64,000 nucleotides of DNA, taken from the IMG/VR virus record IMGVR_UViG_3300025364_000003, positions 62,001-126,000 of that record; one strand, 5' to 3'. The position numbers and the translations under genes are program-made. Under the pieces are notes generated by a model. That model was not told the DNA's origin, did no database searches, and saw nothing but the letters and a program-made list of their open reading frames with translations. How positions within the stretch are numbered: position 1 is the first letter of the stretch; each line of letters opens with the position of its first letter. This document shows positions 22,122 to 29,517 of the stretch, in pieces. Origin of the DNA: a virus.

Positions 22122-22337
22122 ATGTCCCAAAAAAGCCCCGAATATCGAAATGGATACGGAGACGCAAAAGCTGATCTCCTACGGCTAGTCAAGGAGGCTC
22201 TCAAGAGCCTCCATGAGGCTTGCCAAAATAATGGCTTCTGCGACCCCTCCGAAAAAGATAAGGAGCTTCTGAGGCTCCGTGAGGCCGAGCTACGCCGCAT
22301 TAGGGGCATGATCAAGGCATTAAAGCCAAAAGAGTGA
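22122..22337 (+). CDS. small helical hypothetical protein
   Basis: 71 aa: DAKADLLRLVKEALKSLHEA and EKDKELLRLREAELRRI form a probable helical hairpin or coiled coil. ATG lies two bases after the upstream TGA. Unrecognised. Confidence 0.65.
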   Translation: MSQKSPEYRNGYGDAKADLLRLVKEALKSLHEACQNNGFCDPSEKDKELLRLREAELRRIRGMIKALKPKE

Positions 22338-22379
22338 ATTCTCTTTACCTGGGAAACCGGAAAAGGTAAGTTGTAGCAC

Positions 22380-23153
22380 ATGAGTATCCCGAATCGTCCG
22401 TTTGGTGTCGAACTTGAGTTCAACAGTGCACCTCCACCGGAAGTGCTGGCGTGGCTTCTCAGAGATAAGGGCATCAAGGCTCATGATGACGCCGTTGCCC
22501 GTGATCATTCGTTTTGGCTCGTGCATGATGATGCCTCTATCACTGGACCTGGGGTGCATATTGAGGTTTCTTCCCCGATCCTCCGAGGAAAGAAAGGTTT
22601 GGCCGAGGTTCGTTCAGTCTGTCGTTTTCTCACCAAGTTGGGCTGTAAGACGAATTCGTCTTGTGGGCTTCATGTCCACGTGAGTGATAGCAGAATCACC
22701 AATTCGACTCTGATAAACATTCTCAAGCGCTATGCAGAAAATGAAGAATTGATCGACTCTTGGATGACAAAGAGTCGTCGTGGAAACCGAAACCCATTTT
22801 GTCGTTCTCACAAGAGGGACTGGAAAGATATGGTTGCATGTCTTTCCGACAAGGAAGAGAATCTTAGATTGCGTTTTGGTGAACGTTTTGAGGTTTCTTC
22901 TACTGTTGGTGGTGATAAGATCAACTTCGATTCCAATTACGCCACCCTGGAATTCCGTCACCATCATGGGACACTCAACTCCACAGAAGTCTCCAATTGG
23001 GTACAATTCTGCCTAAACTTCGTGGAGGTTTCTGCCGATCTCACCCCTGGAACCCGACGAGCAACCAAGCGCACCAGGGACACTGGACCTCTGATGGGTT
23101 TGTCCACAAATATTCGGAATCATTTCACTTACCAGGCCGAGCGTCTTCGCTAA
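22380..23153 (+). CDS. amidoligase-like enzyme
   Basis: 257 aa. FGVELEFNS at the N-terminus, D-x-S-I, IEVSSPILRG, CGLHVHVS and a late LEFRHHHGTLN match the putative amidoligase family (ATP-grasp/glutamine-synthetase-like fold), enzymes predicted to form amide bonds between amino acids or to peptides, common in phages and fungi. Substrate unknown. About the full family length. Little promoter evidence upstream; possibly co-transcribed with 21529. Confidence 0.8.
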   Translation: MSIPNRPFGVELEFNSAPPPEVLAWLLRDKGIKAHDDAVARDHSFWLVHDDASITGPGVHIEVSSPILRGKKGLAEVRSVCRFLTKLGCKTNSSCGLHVHVSDSRITNSTLINILKRYAENEELIDSWMTKSRRGNRNPFCRSHKRDWKDMVACLSDKEENLRLRFGERFEVSSTVGGDKINFDSNYATLEFRHHHGTLNSTEVSNWVQFCLNFVEVSADLTPGTRRATKRTRDTGPLMGLSTNIRNHFTYQAERLR

Positions 23154-23169
23154 CGAATAACAGTTATTT

Positions 23170-23206
23170 GGTGTAAATCTTAGAACGTCTATAATAGGAT
23201 AATAAC
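23170..23206 (+). promoter_or_regulatory. leaderless-type promoter
   Basis: GGTGTA, 18 nt, ATAGGAT; ATG 37 nt from first base. TATAAT also occurs 6 nt earlier. Confidence 0.5.
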
Positions 23207-23452
23207 ATGCTCATCAAGCTCAAAGACCGCAACGGAACCATCCCGGACTTCGATCGCCAGCTCGGGGAGGCTCGATACTGTCTGCCGGACATGGAAATGT
23301 ATCACCGAGCCTGTCTCGTCCTGTACGACACCGAGGCCAACAAGTTCACCCTGTTCACCCGTGATCTGGTCACTTCGGAGTACATGGTGACTCAGGTGGA
23401 GGGAACCCGTCGGGGCTTGCAGTACAAAAAGTTCTGGGAAAAAGCTTCGTAA
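23207..23452 (+). CDS. hypothetical protein
   Basis: 81 aa, alpha/beta: MLIKLKDRNGTIPDFD, then YHRACLVLYDTEANKFTLFT. GC-rich codons. Leaderless. Unrecognised. Confidence 0.65.
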   Translation: MLIKLKDRNGTIPDFDRQLGEARYCLPDMEMYHRACLVLYDTEANKFTLFTRDLVTSEYMVTQVEGTRRGLQYKKFWEKAS

Positions 23453-23454
23453 TA

Positions 23455-23491
23455 GGTTCACAACCAGGCTTTGGCCTGATATATTAAGACC
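23455..23491 (+). promoter_or_regulatory. leaderless consensus promoter
   Basis: GGTTCA, 17 nt, GATATATT, ATG 23492 at 37 nt. Confidence 0.85.
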
Positions 23492-23656
23492 ATGGCCAAG
23501 CGAAACAAGAAGAACGTCTCGGACGTGAAGCGACGCAGTGCCGCTGCCGTGGCCGCTATCCTCAAGACTGGTGCTGGTAAGCACGGGGACCGTCGCTTGA
23601 AGCGGATGAAGACCCGTGCGGCCCAGAAGCGGGCTGCCTTCCGAGACTGGAGGTGA
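23492..23656 (+). CDS. small highly basic protein
   Basis: 54 aa, about one third Lys/Arg (MAKRNKKNVSDVKRRSA, LKRMKTRAAQKRAAF) with a central small-residue helix. Likely nucleic-acid binding. Leaderless, with its TGA overlapping the next GTG start. Confidence 0.7.
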   Translation: MAKRNKKNVSDVKRRSAAAVAAILKTGAGKHGDRRLKRMKTRAAQKRAAFRDWR

Positions 23657-23853
23657 GCATTACTGAACGGGAAGAAGAAGCCTTCAAGAAGGGCTACGAG
23701 CGCTGTCGGCTGGATATGGCCCGAGAGCTGGGTCAACTCATTGCGTATTACTACAACAAAGGTCAGACCAATGGTGGTGATGCGCTCCGTCATGCTAGCA
23801 CCGTGCTGCGAGCTGTGAAGCCTGGACAGAAGCCTTGGAATCCAGATATTTGA
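23653..23853 (+). CDS. small hypothetical protein
   Basis: 66 aa from GTG 23653 (GTGA overlap). Helical: EREEEAFKKGYERCRLDMA, GGDALRHASTVLRAV. It resembles the 57-aa product at 29848 in having a G-Y-x-x-G-x-x-x-A motif. Unrecognised. Confidence 0.6.
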   Translation: MSITEREEEAFKKGYERCRLDMARELGQLIAYYYNKGQTNGGDALRHASTVLRAVKPGQKPWNPDI

Positions 23854-23867
23854 ACCGATTAATAATC

Positions 23868-23907
23868 GGTTCAAATATCGAGAAATTCGGGATAAGCTAA
23901 ATTTAAG
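23868..23907 (+). promoter_or_regulatory. promoter within inverted repeat
   Basis: TTGAACCGATTA / TAATCGGTTCAA inverted repeat (23850-23875) whose right arm is the GGTTCA -35 element; -10 GCTAAAT; ATG 40 nt on. The left arm is a GGTTCAA facing the other way. Confidence 0.5.
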
Positions 23908-24243
23908 ATGACCAAGCCCACCTTGATATTCTACACCACGTTCAAGAACGTTCCTTATTCCGATGAGGAGTGGGAGCGTGCCAATAAGTGGCGTGCCAAA
24001 TTGGCCCAGGACAATCCGACCTGGGCTGAGAAGCACCCCGAAGACGTAGAGCCGCTGAAAACCCGTCCCGTTCATTCGTTCAGATATGGTCACGCATGTT
24101 TCTCTCACGAGGAAGCCCGTAAGGTCTGTGAGCAAGCCTTGGAAAGTGGTGTCCAGATGGTGACCTACTCAGCTTGGGACAGTAATAAGCAGGTAGGGGA
24201 GTGGTCTAGGCGTCAGGGTGGACATTGGTACCAGAGTAAATAA
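23908..24243 (+). CDS. hypothetical protein
   Basis: 111 aa, Trp-rich and polar: LIFYTTFKNVPYSDEEWER, CFSHEEARKVCEQALESG. Alpha/beta. Unrecognised. Confidence 0.65.
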   Translation: MTKPTLIFYTTFKNVPYSDEEWERANKWRAKLAQDNPTWAEKHPEDVEPLKTRPVHSFRYGHACFSHEEARKVCEQALESGVQMVTYSAWDSNKQVGEWSRRQGGHWYQSK

Positions 24244-24433
24244 TACTAGTATTTGGGTTCACATTCATCTTTACAAGCGCACCACCAAGCGCATTCAGAA
24301 CTTGAATTCTGAGCTTCGCAGGCTTCGTGCCAAGGCTAAGGCTATGAAGCCGGGTCTTGACGACATCCATGCCTTGGAGGAGATGTATCCCGAAGAAAAG
24401 GCTATCATTTGGGGGCGTACCGAATACATCTGA
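24218..24433 (+). CDS. hypothetical basic helical protein
   Basis: 71 aa from GTG 24218, overlapping the previous gene by 26 nt; no better start exists before TTG 24307. KRIQNLNSELRRLRAKAKAM is a basic helix, followed by an acidic end. Unrecognised. Confidence 0.5.
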   Translation: MDIGTRVNNTSIWVHIHLYKRTTKRIQNLNSELRRLRAKAKAMKPGLDDIHALEEMYPEEKAIIWGRTEYI

Positions 24434-24471
24434 GGTATCAAATATGCAGTTAGCCGAATTTTCTTGAAATA

Positions 24472-24508
24472 GGTTCAGAATCCAACAAATATAGGACATA
24501 TTAAGAAC
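24472..24508 (+). promoter_or_regulatory. leaderless consensus promoter
   Basis: GGTTCA, 17 nt, GACATATT, ATG 24509 at 37 nt. Confidence 0.8.
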
Positions 24509-24772
24509 ATGAGTAACCGACGTAAGCGTAAGCAGGCCCGTAAGCAGGCTCGCCGTGAGGAGCGTAAGACTCGTTTGGTCGAGCTGGAGTCCCGTCGCCT
24601 CCAGGAGGAGGATGCTGGGCTGGAGATGAGCACTGAGCGTGTCTCCCCGGTTCTGGTGGACGAGTGGGATGACTTCGACCCGGAGTACGAGGAGCGCATC
24701 CGCAAGGACCGTGCCATCAAGGATCGTCGTGCCCGTAAGCAGGAGCTTCTCAACGAGGCTCTGAGCCGCTGA
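24509..24772 (+). CDS. charged helical protein, paralogue of 24823
   Basis: 87 aa, more than half charged. Very basic N-terminus (SNRRKRKQARKQARREERK) and a C-terminal EWDDFD then RIRKDRAIKDRRARKQELL ending EALSR. The C-terminal module recurs in the next gene, indicating tandem duplication with divergence. Function unknown; RNA/DNA binding is possible from charge. Confidence 0.65.
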   Translation: MSNRRKRKQARKQARREERKTRLVELESRRLQEEDAGLEMSTERVSPVLVDEWDDFDPEYEERIRKDRAIKDRRARKQELLNEALSR

Positions 24773-24785
24773 AAAAACCTAAAAA

Positions 24786-24822
24786 GGTTTAAAACCCCAC
24801 CCTAATAAGGTATATTCTAATC
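24786..24822 (+). promoter_or_regulatory. leaderless promoter
   Basis: GGTTTA, 18 nt, GTATATT, ATG 24823 at 37 nt. Confidence 0.8.
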
Positions 24823-25140
24823 ATGGCAGACAACAGGACCCGTAAGCTCGACCGCAAGGCCATCAAGCGTCTCCAGAAGGCCATTCAGCGTCTCGATCGT
24901 CAGATCGAGCGGGAGATCGAAACGCACCCTGACGGAGCCGAGTCCCCGTTCCTCTTCGACTTGAACGACGTGAGGTGGGTTCTGGAGCTACAGCTACAGC
25001 GACTCGACCAGCAGATGGACCCTCCGGGCGAGTGGGACGATCGGGACGAGTCCCGTGAGGACCGAATCCGGGAGGACCGCAGCCGTAAGGCTTGTCGTGC
25101 GGACAAGCAGTTTTTGTTCGATGAGGCCCTGGGTCTTTAA
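24823..25140 (+). CDS. charged helical protein, paralogue of 24509
   Basis: 105 aa. N-terminal helix KAIKRLQKAIQRLDRQIERE, then C-terminal EWDDRD, RIREDRSRKACRADKQFLF, EALGL aligning with the preceding gene's C-terminus. Leaderless. Confidence 0.65.
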   Translation: MADNRTRKLDRKAIKRLQKAIQRLDRQIEREIETHPDGAESPFLFDLNDVRWVLELQLQRLDQQMDPPGEWDDRDESREDRIREDRSRKACRADKQFLFDEALGL

Positions 25141-25157
25141 AAGAAAAGAAGGTAAAA

Positions 25158-25442
25158 ATGGACGCTCTAGACAAGATCAAGGCCATGAGGGGTGACGCTA
25201 AACTTTCTCCCAAGGTTGCCATGTGTTTGGCACGGGAAATGCACGATTTGCCGGATGACCGACTCAAGGAAGCCTGGCGAGAGCTTACCGTGAGCAAGGC
25301 CCTTGAAGGGAGTGAGCTTTTGCTCACTCTGCATCCTTACATCGAGGTACTGATGGTGAATTTGGCCTCGGGTCTTCCTCGCCCGACCTGGGAAGAGACA
25401 CTGTCAGGCAAGGATCCTGCGGCTGGGCAGACCGTGGAGTGA
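25158..25442 (+). CDS. stand-alone homologue of the MoxR ATPase C-terminal domain
   Basis: 94 aa. REMHDLPDDRLKEAW and LHPYIEVLMVNLASG align with MHDCPPEPCMSAW and VHPYIEKLMVARASG at the C-terminus of the ATPase at 2557, 22 kb away. It may compete for or bridge the ATPase's partner-binding surface. SD GAAGGTAAAA directly before ATG; co-transcribed with 24823. Confidence 0.65.
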   Translation: MDALDKIKAMRGDAKLSPKVAMCLAREMHDLPDDRLKEAWRELTVSKALEGSELLLTLHPYIEVLMVNLASGLPRPTWEETLSGKDPAAGQTVE

Positions 25443-25481
25443 CACAAGGGCTGAATCCGTTCGGCTCCAAATCCCCAAAAA

Positions 25482-25511
25482 GGTTCAAACCTGGCCTGAA
25501 TATGATATATT
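25482..25511 (+). promoter_or_regulatory. consensus promoter, SD-led
   Basis: GGTTCA, 16-17 nt, GATATATT, then AAGGAAGGGAG before ATG 25536. Confidence 0.8.
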
Positions 25512-25535
25512 CAAGGCTAAGGAAGGGAGACCTAC

Positions 25536-25910
25536 ATGGGTTTTGAAATGCGTGACGAGTACATGGTTCGAGGTGAGGACGTGGACCACTGGTGCCCTGC
25601 TTGTGGTCACAAGATCGTTCCAATGGATACCTCGGATCGTCGGGGATGGTGGGAACACGAGAGCGTCGAGGCTTTCGGGCTCTGTGATGTGGCCGACGAG
25701 CTGGAGTCTCCGGTGATGCACGTGGAGTTCCTGCTGGCCTGGGACGACATGACCTGGGATACCGAGATTCTGGAAGTTCCGCCCATTCTCCACCACGAGG
25801 ACTGCACCGACGAAAATCGAATCGATTGGTTCCATCGGGTTCATGGAGGTGAAGCTAGGTACAGGAAGCTCGCTATGGCTGCCGTGTACCATCTTCAGCC
25901 TTACGCATAG
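25536..25910 (+). CDS. hypothetical acidic protein with CxxC
   Basis: 124 aa, acidic, His/Trp-rich. WCPACGHKI is a single zinc-knuckle-like CxxC, with later H and C residues (HHEDC) that could complete a site. Unrecognised. Confidence 0.65.
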   Translation: MGFEMRDEYMVRGEDVDHWCPACGHKIVPMDTSDRRGWWEHESVEAFGLCDVADELESPVMHVEFLLAWDDMTWDTEILEVPPILHHEDCTDENRIDWFHRVHGGEARYRKLAMAAVYHLQPYA

Positions 25911-26089
25911 GTTTAGGTTGGGCCTCATCAGCCCATAGTAGGGGTGGCGAGTTCCCTATGAACAAGTGAGGTGATGCTCACAAAAAAAGCCCCTAGCCTC
26001 GGAGAGGCCGGCGGTGGGAGCCGTAGCGGGACCCGTGGGGCCTGAAAAGGTGACGAAGCGGTACCGTACCCACAATTCTATCCATATTA

Positions 26090-26126
26090 GGTTCAAACCC
26101 CAAGGGGGATAGGATATTCTAGGACC
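26090..26126 (+). promoter_or_regulatory. leaderless consensus promoter
   Basis: GGTTCA, 17 nt, GGATATTCT, ATG 26127 at 37 nt. Confidence 0.85.
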
Positions 26127-26423
26127 ATGAAGACGATCACGAAGGCAGACCTCACCAAGATCCGAAGCAATCTTGCCCTGCACGCCCTACCGGAGGATGC
26201 GGTCAGCTACAAGTGGGAGCAGGTTTCCAGCGCCATGGGAACGGTTCCTATGCTTGAGACCGTTCGGGGGCTCAAGATCGTTCTGTTTCTCGTCAAAAAG
26301 GCCGAGGTCATAATGACGAGCGAGGTTGCTCTCCGGGGCTCTGAGGGCACCTTTGTGGGCTTCGAGAAGATTGAGACTATCAAGAACAAGGCCAATGAAC
26401 TTTTGGCCGTTTTGGAGGGATGA
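26127..26423 (+). CDS. hypothetical helical protein
   Basis: 98 aa: TKADLTKIRSNLALHALPED, LKIVLFLVKKAEVIM. Unrecognised. Its 3' end carries a GGAGGGA followed by a short basic frame of 36 codons (26427-26537) that ends on the next gene's ATG; see rejected items. Confidence 0.65.
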   Translation: MKTITKADLTKIRSNLALHALPEDAVSYKWEQVSSAMGTVPMLETVRGLKIVLFLVKKAEVIMTSEVALRGSEGTFVGFEKIETIKNKANELLAVLEG

Positions 26424-26476
26424 TTTATGGGTGTGTCGAGACGCATCTCGGAAATTGTCCTCCGTAAACAAAAAAG

Positions 26477-26507
26477 GGTTCAAAGATTAGCCAGACTATG
26501 GCATTCT
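26477..26507 (+). promoter_or_regulatory. consensus-type promoter, SD-led
   Basis: GGTTCA, 17 nt, GGCATTCT, then GAGAGGGAG before ATG 26534. Confidence 0.65.
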
Positions 26508-26533
26508 AAGAACCATAGAGAGGGAGACAACGA

Positions 26534-26815
26534 ATGACCTGGTACAGCAGCAAGCGAGCGACGACGGTTCTGGACGACGGTGAGGGGATGGAAGCGTGCG
26601 TCTACCACCGAACGAAGGTGGTCCGGTGGGGCCGAGGAACGGTGACGCTCAACTCTGGTGGACACGAGACGTACACCACCAAGAAGCGCATGAACGAGGT
26701 CTCTGAGGAGTACCGCCTGGGCTTCCGGGTCTTCCAGAAGGACCACCAGTGGTTCGTCAAGCTCCCCACGGGTTCGGTGGTGGAGTTCCGGGATGGGATG
26801 ACCTTTTCCTACTGA
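26534..26815 (+). CDS. hypothetical beta-rich protein
   Basis: 93 aa. ATTVLDDGEGMEACVYHRT, GRGTVTLNSGGHETYTTKKR and WFVKLPTGSVVEFRDGM give alternating strands; basic. Unrecognised. Last gene before the structured RNA. Confidence 0.65.
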   Translation: MTWYSSKRATTVLDDGEGMEACVYHRTKVVRWGRGTVTLNSGGHETYTTKKRMNEVSEEYRLGFRVFQKDHQWFVKLPTGSVVEFRDGMTFSY

Positions 26816-26835
26816 CCCGAAAAAAAGAAAAAGGC

Positions 26836-26866
26836 GGTTCAGAAAATAACCGCCCCATGCTATAAC
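26836..26866 (+). promoter_or_regulatory. promoter for non-coding RNA / tRNA-Ala
   Basis: GGTTCA, 17 nt, GCTATAAC. The -35 lies in one arm of a GGCGGTT/AACCGCC inverted repeat. No ATG at the leaderless position (ATA there). Confidence 0.65.
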
Positions 26867-27184
26867 AAGAACATAGGCAAGAGGCTAACCCAAGGAAGGC
26901 AGGGCCGCACCATTGGACAAGTGACACCTAGCTAGCTTCGTTGTTCTCGTCGAGCTAGTATTAGGACACCCGAGAGGGCCAGTAAAACAAGCCCCCATAA
27001 GTTACCTACCCCATTAGGGATGGCAGGGGGTGCAAGCGAGGACTCGGGGAGAGCCAAATGGCCTCGGCTCTCCCTTAAAGGAACCGGCCAAAGGTTATGG
27101 GTCTAAGTGCTAGGTAAAAGACCTGAGGCGGTGGGACGTTGAACGTCCCCGGAGAGCACTCAAGCTAGGGTCTGCCCAGTCTAC
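26867..27184 (+). ncRNA. candidate structured non-coding RNA
   Basis: About 318 nt with no credible ORF between a consensus promoter and tRNA-Ala. Stems: GGGAGAGCC/GGCTCTCCC (27049-27076), GGGACGT/ACGTCCC (27133-27150), CTAGC...GCTAG (26930-26960). It does not show the RNase P, tmRNA or 6S signatures I know. Either a stand-alone regulatory RNA or a long structured leader processed from the tRNA. Confidence 0.5.
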
Positions 27185-27257
27185 GGGGTCGTAGCTCAAT
27201 TGGGAGAGCACCTGTTTTGCACGCAGGGGGTTGAGGGTTCAAGTCCCTCCGATTCCA
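27185..27257 (+). tRNA. tRNA-Ala (anticodon UGC)
   Basis: 73 nt. Acceptor GGGGTCG/CGATTCC contains the alanine identity pair G3-U70; anticodon loop TTTGCAC in a CCTGT/GCAGG stem; T arm GAGGGTTCAAGTCCCTC. No encoded CCA. Confidence 0.92.
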
Positions 27258-27287
27258 TTTAAGATGAACCTCAAAAAATTGATAATC

Positions 27288-27318
27288 GGTTCATAATCCT
27301 GACCAAGTCTGTGATTCT
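27288..27318 (+). promoter_or_regulatory. promoter of tandem-HTH gene 27402
   Basis: GGTTCA, 18 nt, TGATTCT. A 7-codon leaderless mini-ORF (27326-27349, MEVEASS) starts at the expected position; the real gene starts 76 nt further with AAAGGAAA as SD. Possible leader peptide. Confidence 0.6.
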
Positions 27319-27401
27319 TAGAATCATGGAGGTTGAGGCTAGCTCCTAAAAAGCCTCCCAACAACCAACCAAGTTCACAGAGAAACCAAAGGAAACAAAT
27401 C

Positions 27402-27878
27402 ATGCCCAAGCTCACTTCCACCGGTCGCAAGCCCGCTCTCGATCTCACCGGCGTCGAGTCCCTTCTCGGTCGCTACTTCTCGGAGGACCAGCCCGGCGTC
27501 GAGGCCCTCGCCAGCGAGTTCGAGATCACCCCGGCCACCGTCCGCAAGTACCTCAAGCTCGCCCTCGGCAGCCTTCCCCGTGGCCGTGCGGCCCTGCTCC
27601 CCCGTGAGCCCCGCAACGTCAAGGTGCTCATGAACGGCATCTCGACCGAGGATCTTCTCGGTGCCGGCCGGGTCGAGCTTCTCCTGCGTCACCGTGAGGC
27701 CGGCGTCAGCCTGACCGCCCTCGCCAGCGAGTTCGGGATCAGTCGTGACCGGGTGACCAAGCTCGTCCGGGCCCACGAGCCGGAGAGCGAGCCGGAGGTC
27801 GCCGAGGCGTCGCCGGAGCCGGAGAGCGTCCAGGTGCCCGATTCGGAGCCGGTCTGCCTCGACGAGGCGGTGGCCTGA
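27402..27878 (+). CDS. tandem-HTH protein with acidic tail (paralogue of 8215)
   Basis: 158 aa from ATG 27402. First HTH ALASEFEITPATVRKYLK, second SLTALASEFGISRDRVTKL, close in pattern to sigma region 4.2. Glu/Pro-rich acidic C-terminus. Shares TGRKPALDLTG, LPRGRAALLPRE and EDLLGAGRVELLLR with the 8215 product. Extreme GC3 bias. Own promoter and strong terminator, so a monocistronic, probably abundant regulator. Candidate detached sigma-4-like subunit. Confidence 0.75.
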   Translation: MPKLTSTGRKPALDLTGVESLLGRYFSEDQPGVEALASEFEITPATVRKYLKLALGSLPRGRAALLPREPRNVKVLMNGISTEDLLGAGRVELLLRHREAGVSLTALASEFGISRDRVTKLVRAHEPESEPEVAEASPEPESVQVPDSEPVCLDEAVA

Positions 27879-27908
27879 CACCAGCCAAGGTCTTAGCATT
27901 GGCCGTAG

Positions 27909-27946
27909 CCCCCTTCTCCCTGACCGGAGAAGGGGGTTTTTCTTTT
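27909..27946 (+). terminator. strong intrinsic terminator
   Basis: CCCCCTTCTCC / GGAGAAGGGGG hairpin with CTGACC loop followed by TTTTTCTTTT. Confidence 0.92.
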
Positions 27947-27950
27947 ATTC

Positions 27951-27987
27951 GGTACAAACCCAGTCTCGGATATGAGATATTAGAACC
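27951..27987 (+). promoter_or_regulatory. leaderless promoter
   Basis: GGTACA, 18 nt, AGATATT, ATG 27988 at 37 nt. Confidence 0.75.
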
Positions 27988-28560
27988 ATGACGAACGACA
28001 CGCAGAAGACGACGACCATTTCCCCTGACCCCGAGCCTCAGAATCTCACGACTCGGCTCATGTTTGAGGATAGTTGCAAGACTGTCCCCTGGCCTGCTCT
28101 GAGTCAGAGTCTTTCTGGGCTCCTTGAAAGGGACTTCATTCGGTTGGACGAGAAGTTGCATGCGAAGGGCTGGGATCTCCTGGGCGAGGGACGACATCGA
28201 ACCGGCTATTTTCACAAGAACGCCAATGGCGTTCTTAAGGTTTCCAGCAATGTTGCTGGCGTGAAAGCAAACCTGACCGAGCTGCACTATTCCAAGCTAG
28301 GCACCAAGATTTCTGTGACCTTGCCCTGGGCCGACTACAGGGTAGTAACCCTTCCCATTCCTCGGGTGCTGGGTCATCGACGAGTGGGACTGTTGTCGGT
28401 TCTTTGCGTCGAGCGAGTGCAACGAGTCTCGTACAGGGCTGCTAAAAATTTGGCCCAGAACCATCCTTGGATTGACGACGTGGATGAAGATGAAGATGGT
28501 CCCCAGGTTGGGTACACCAACGATGGACGGCTGGTCTGCTTTGACTGGTGTAACTTTTAG
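27988..28560 (+). CDS. putative protein-kinase-fold protein
   Basis: 190 aa. WDLLGEGRHRTGYFH looks like a glycine-rich loop, NGVLKVSSN a candidate lysine strand, and the C-terminal YTNDGRLVCFDW like the terminal strand of small kinase-like phage proteins. The usual HxD catalytic loop is not evident, so it may be inactive or unrelated. Leaderless. Confidence 0.45.
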   Translation: MTNDTQKTTTISPDPEPQNLTTRLMFEDSCKTVPWPALSQSLSGLLERDFIRLDEKLHAKGWDLLGEGRHRTGYFHKNANGVLKVSSNVAGVKANLTELHYSKLGTKISVTLPWADYRVVTLPIPRVLGHRRVGLLSVLCVERVQRVSYRAAKNLAQNHPWIDDVDEDEDGPQVGYTNDGRLVCFDWCNF

Positions 28561-28567
28561 AATATTC

Positions 28568-28605
28568 GGTTCACTAGGCTAGCGGATTTTGGTATATTAA
28601 AGACT
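28568..28605 (+). promoter_or_regulatory. leaderless consensus promoter
   Basis: GGTTCA, 18 nt, GTATATT, ATG 28606 at 38 nt. Confidence 0.85.
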
Positions 28606-29517
28606 ATGACGACGTTGGTACAGAAGTTCCTCCGTGAGCGCTCGCTGGCCGAGCTTGAGGCCGAGCACGGTGTCAAGGCTCGTGTGGCCGGGCACAAGTT
28701 CTCGCTCAACTACGATCAGATCGAGGCAAAGGACAGCGATCCGCTGGCACAGGAGTGCCGTGGCTTGATCCTGACGCCCGTTCAGGGTTCGATCGTGACG
28801 GAGGCTCCGCTTGGAGAGACCCGAATTCTGGCCCGTCCGTTCAACCGTTTCTTTAATCTGGGCCAGGAGGCTGCTGCCCCGGTCGACCTCGATCACCCGG
28901 AGACTTGTTTCTACGAGAAGATGGATGGAACGTTGACGATCCTCTACTTCGACGATGTTGTGGAGAAGTGGCATGTTGCCACCCGTGGGGTGCCGGAGGC
29001 CGATCTCCCGATCGATGGTTTCGGGCAGTACACCTTTCGGACGCTTTTCGAGCACGCCTGCCGTGATACCACTGGTCGTGACTTCAAGGATTTCGTTCGT
29101 TACTTGGATGTGCAGAGCACGTACATCTTCGAGCTGACGACGCCGATGAACCGTATCGTGGTTGATTATCAGGATTACAAGATCACCCTGTTGGGTGCTC
29201 GTGCCCGAGAGACCGGGGTGGAGTTTGATCCGGTGGACCTGGCACCGGTGCTTGAGGTGCCTCACGCTCCGGTGTACCGATTCGGCTCGTTGCAGGCAAT
29301 GGTGGATTTTGTGTCATCCCGTAACCCCCAGGACCACGAGGGCATCGTGGTTTGTGACCCCTCGTATCGTCGAATCAAGGTCAAGAACGCTGGCTATCTT
29401 GCCTTGAACAAGGTTCGGGACAGTGTGCTCAGTTCGCCCCGTGGGCTCGTGGAGTTGCTTCTTTTGGAGAAGCTCGACGATGCTCTGCCTCTGTTTCCTG
29501 ACCACGTTGTGGAGTGA
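28606..29517 (+). CDS. T4 Rnl1-like RNA ligase
   Basis: 303 aa to the first stop. Motif I KMDG (Lys105 is the candidate AMP-bearing residue), motif III-like STYIFELTTP, motif IV EGIVV, motif V IKVKN. Family role: ATP-dependent sealing of RNA ends, in T4 repairing tRNA cut by host defence nucleases; the phage's own tRNAs are consistent with that. T4 Rnl1 is 374 aa with a helical C-terminal domain. Here a TGA at 29515 is followed in frame by 92 codons of helical sequence (29518-29796), giving about 396 aa if read through. Confidence 0.85.
   Translation: MTTLVQKFLRERSLAELEAEHGVKARVAGHKFSLNYDQIEAKDSDPLAQECRGLILTPVQGSIVTEAPLGETRILARPFNRFFNLGQEAAAPVDLDHPETCFYEKMDGTLTILYFDDVVEKWHVATRGVPEADLPIDGFGQYTFRTLFEHACRDTTGRDFKDFVRYLDVQSTYIFELTTPMNRIVVDYQDYKITLLGARARETGVEFDPVDLAPVLEVPHAPVYRFGSLQAMVDFVSSRNPQDHEGIVVCDPSYRRIKVKNAGYLALNKVRDSVLSSPRGLVELLLLEKLDDALPLFPDHVVE

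Noticed and set aside
25911-26089. 180-nt gap with GC hairpins
   Set aside because: No promoter of its own and no convincing ORF; probably 3' UTR of 25536-25910. I see no identifiable feature.
26427-26537. 36-codon ORF with good SD ending on ATGA of the next gene
   Set aside because: More than half of it is the promoter and SD of the 26534 gene; may be real but not separable from chance.
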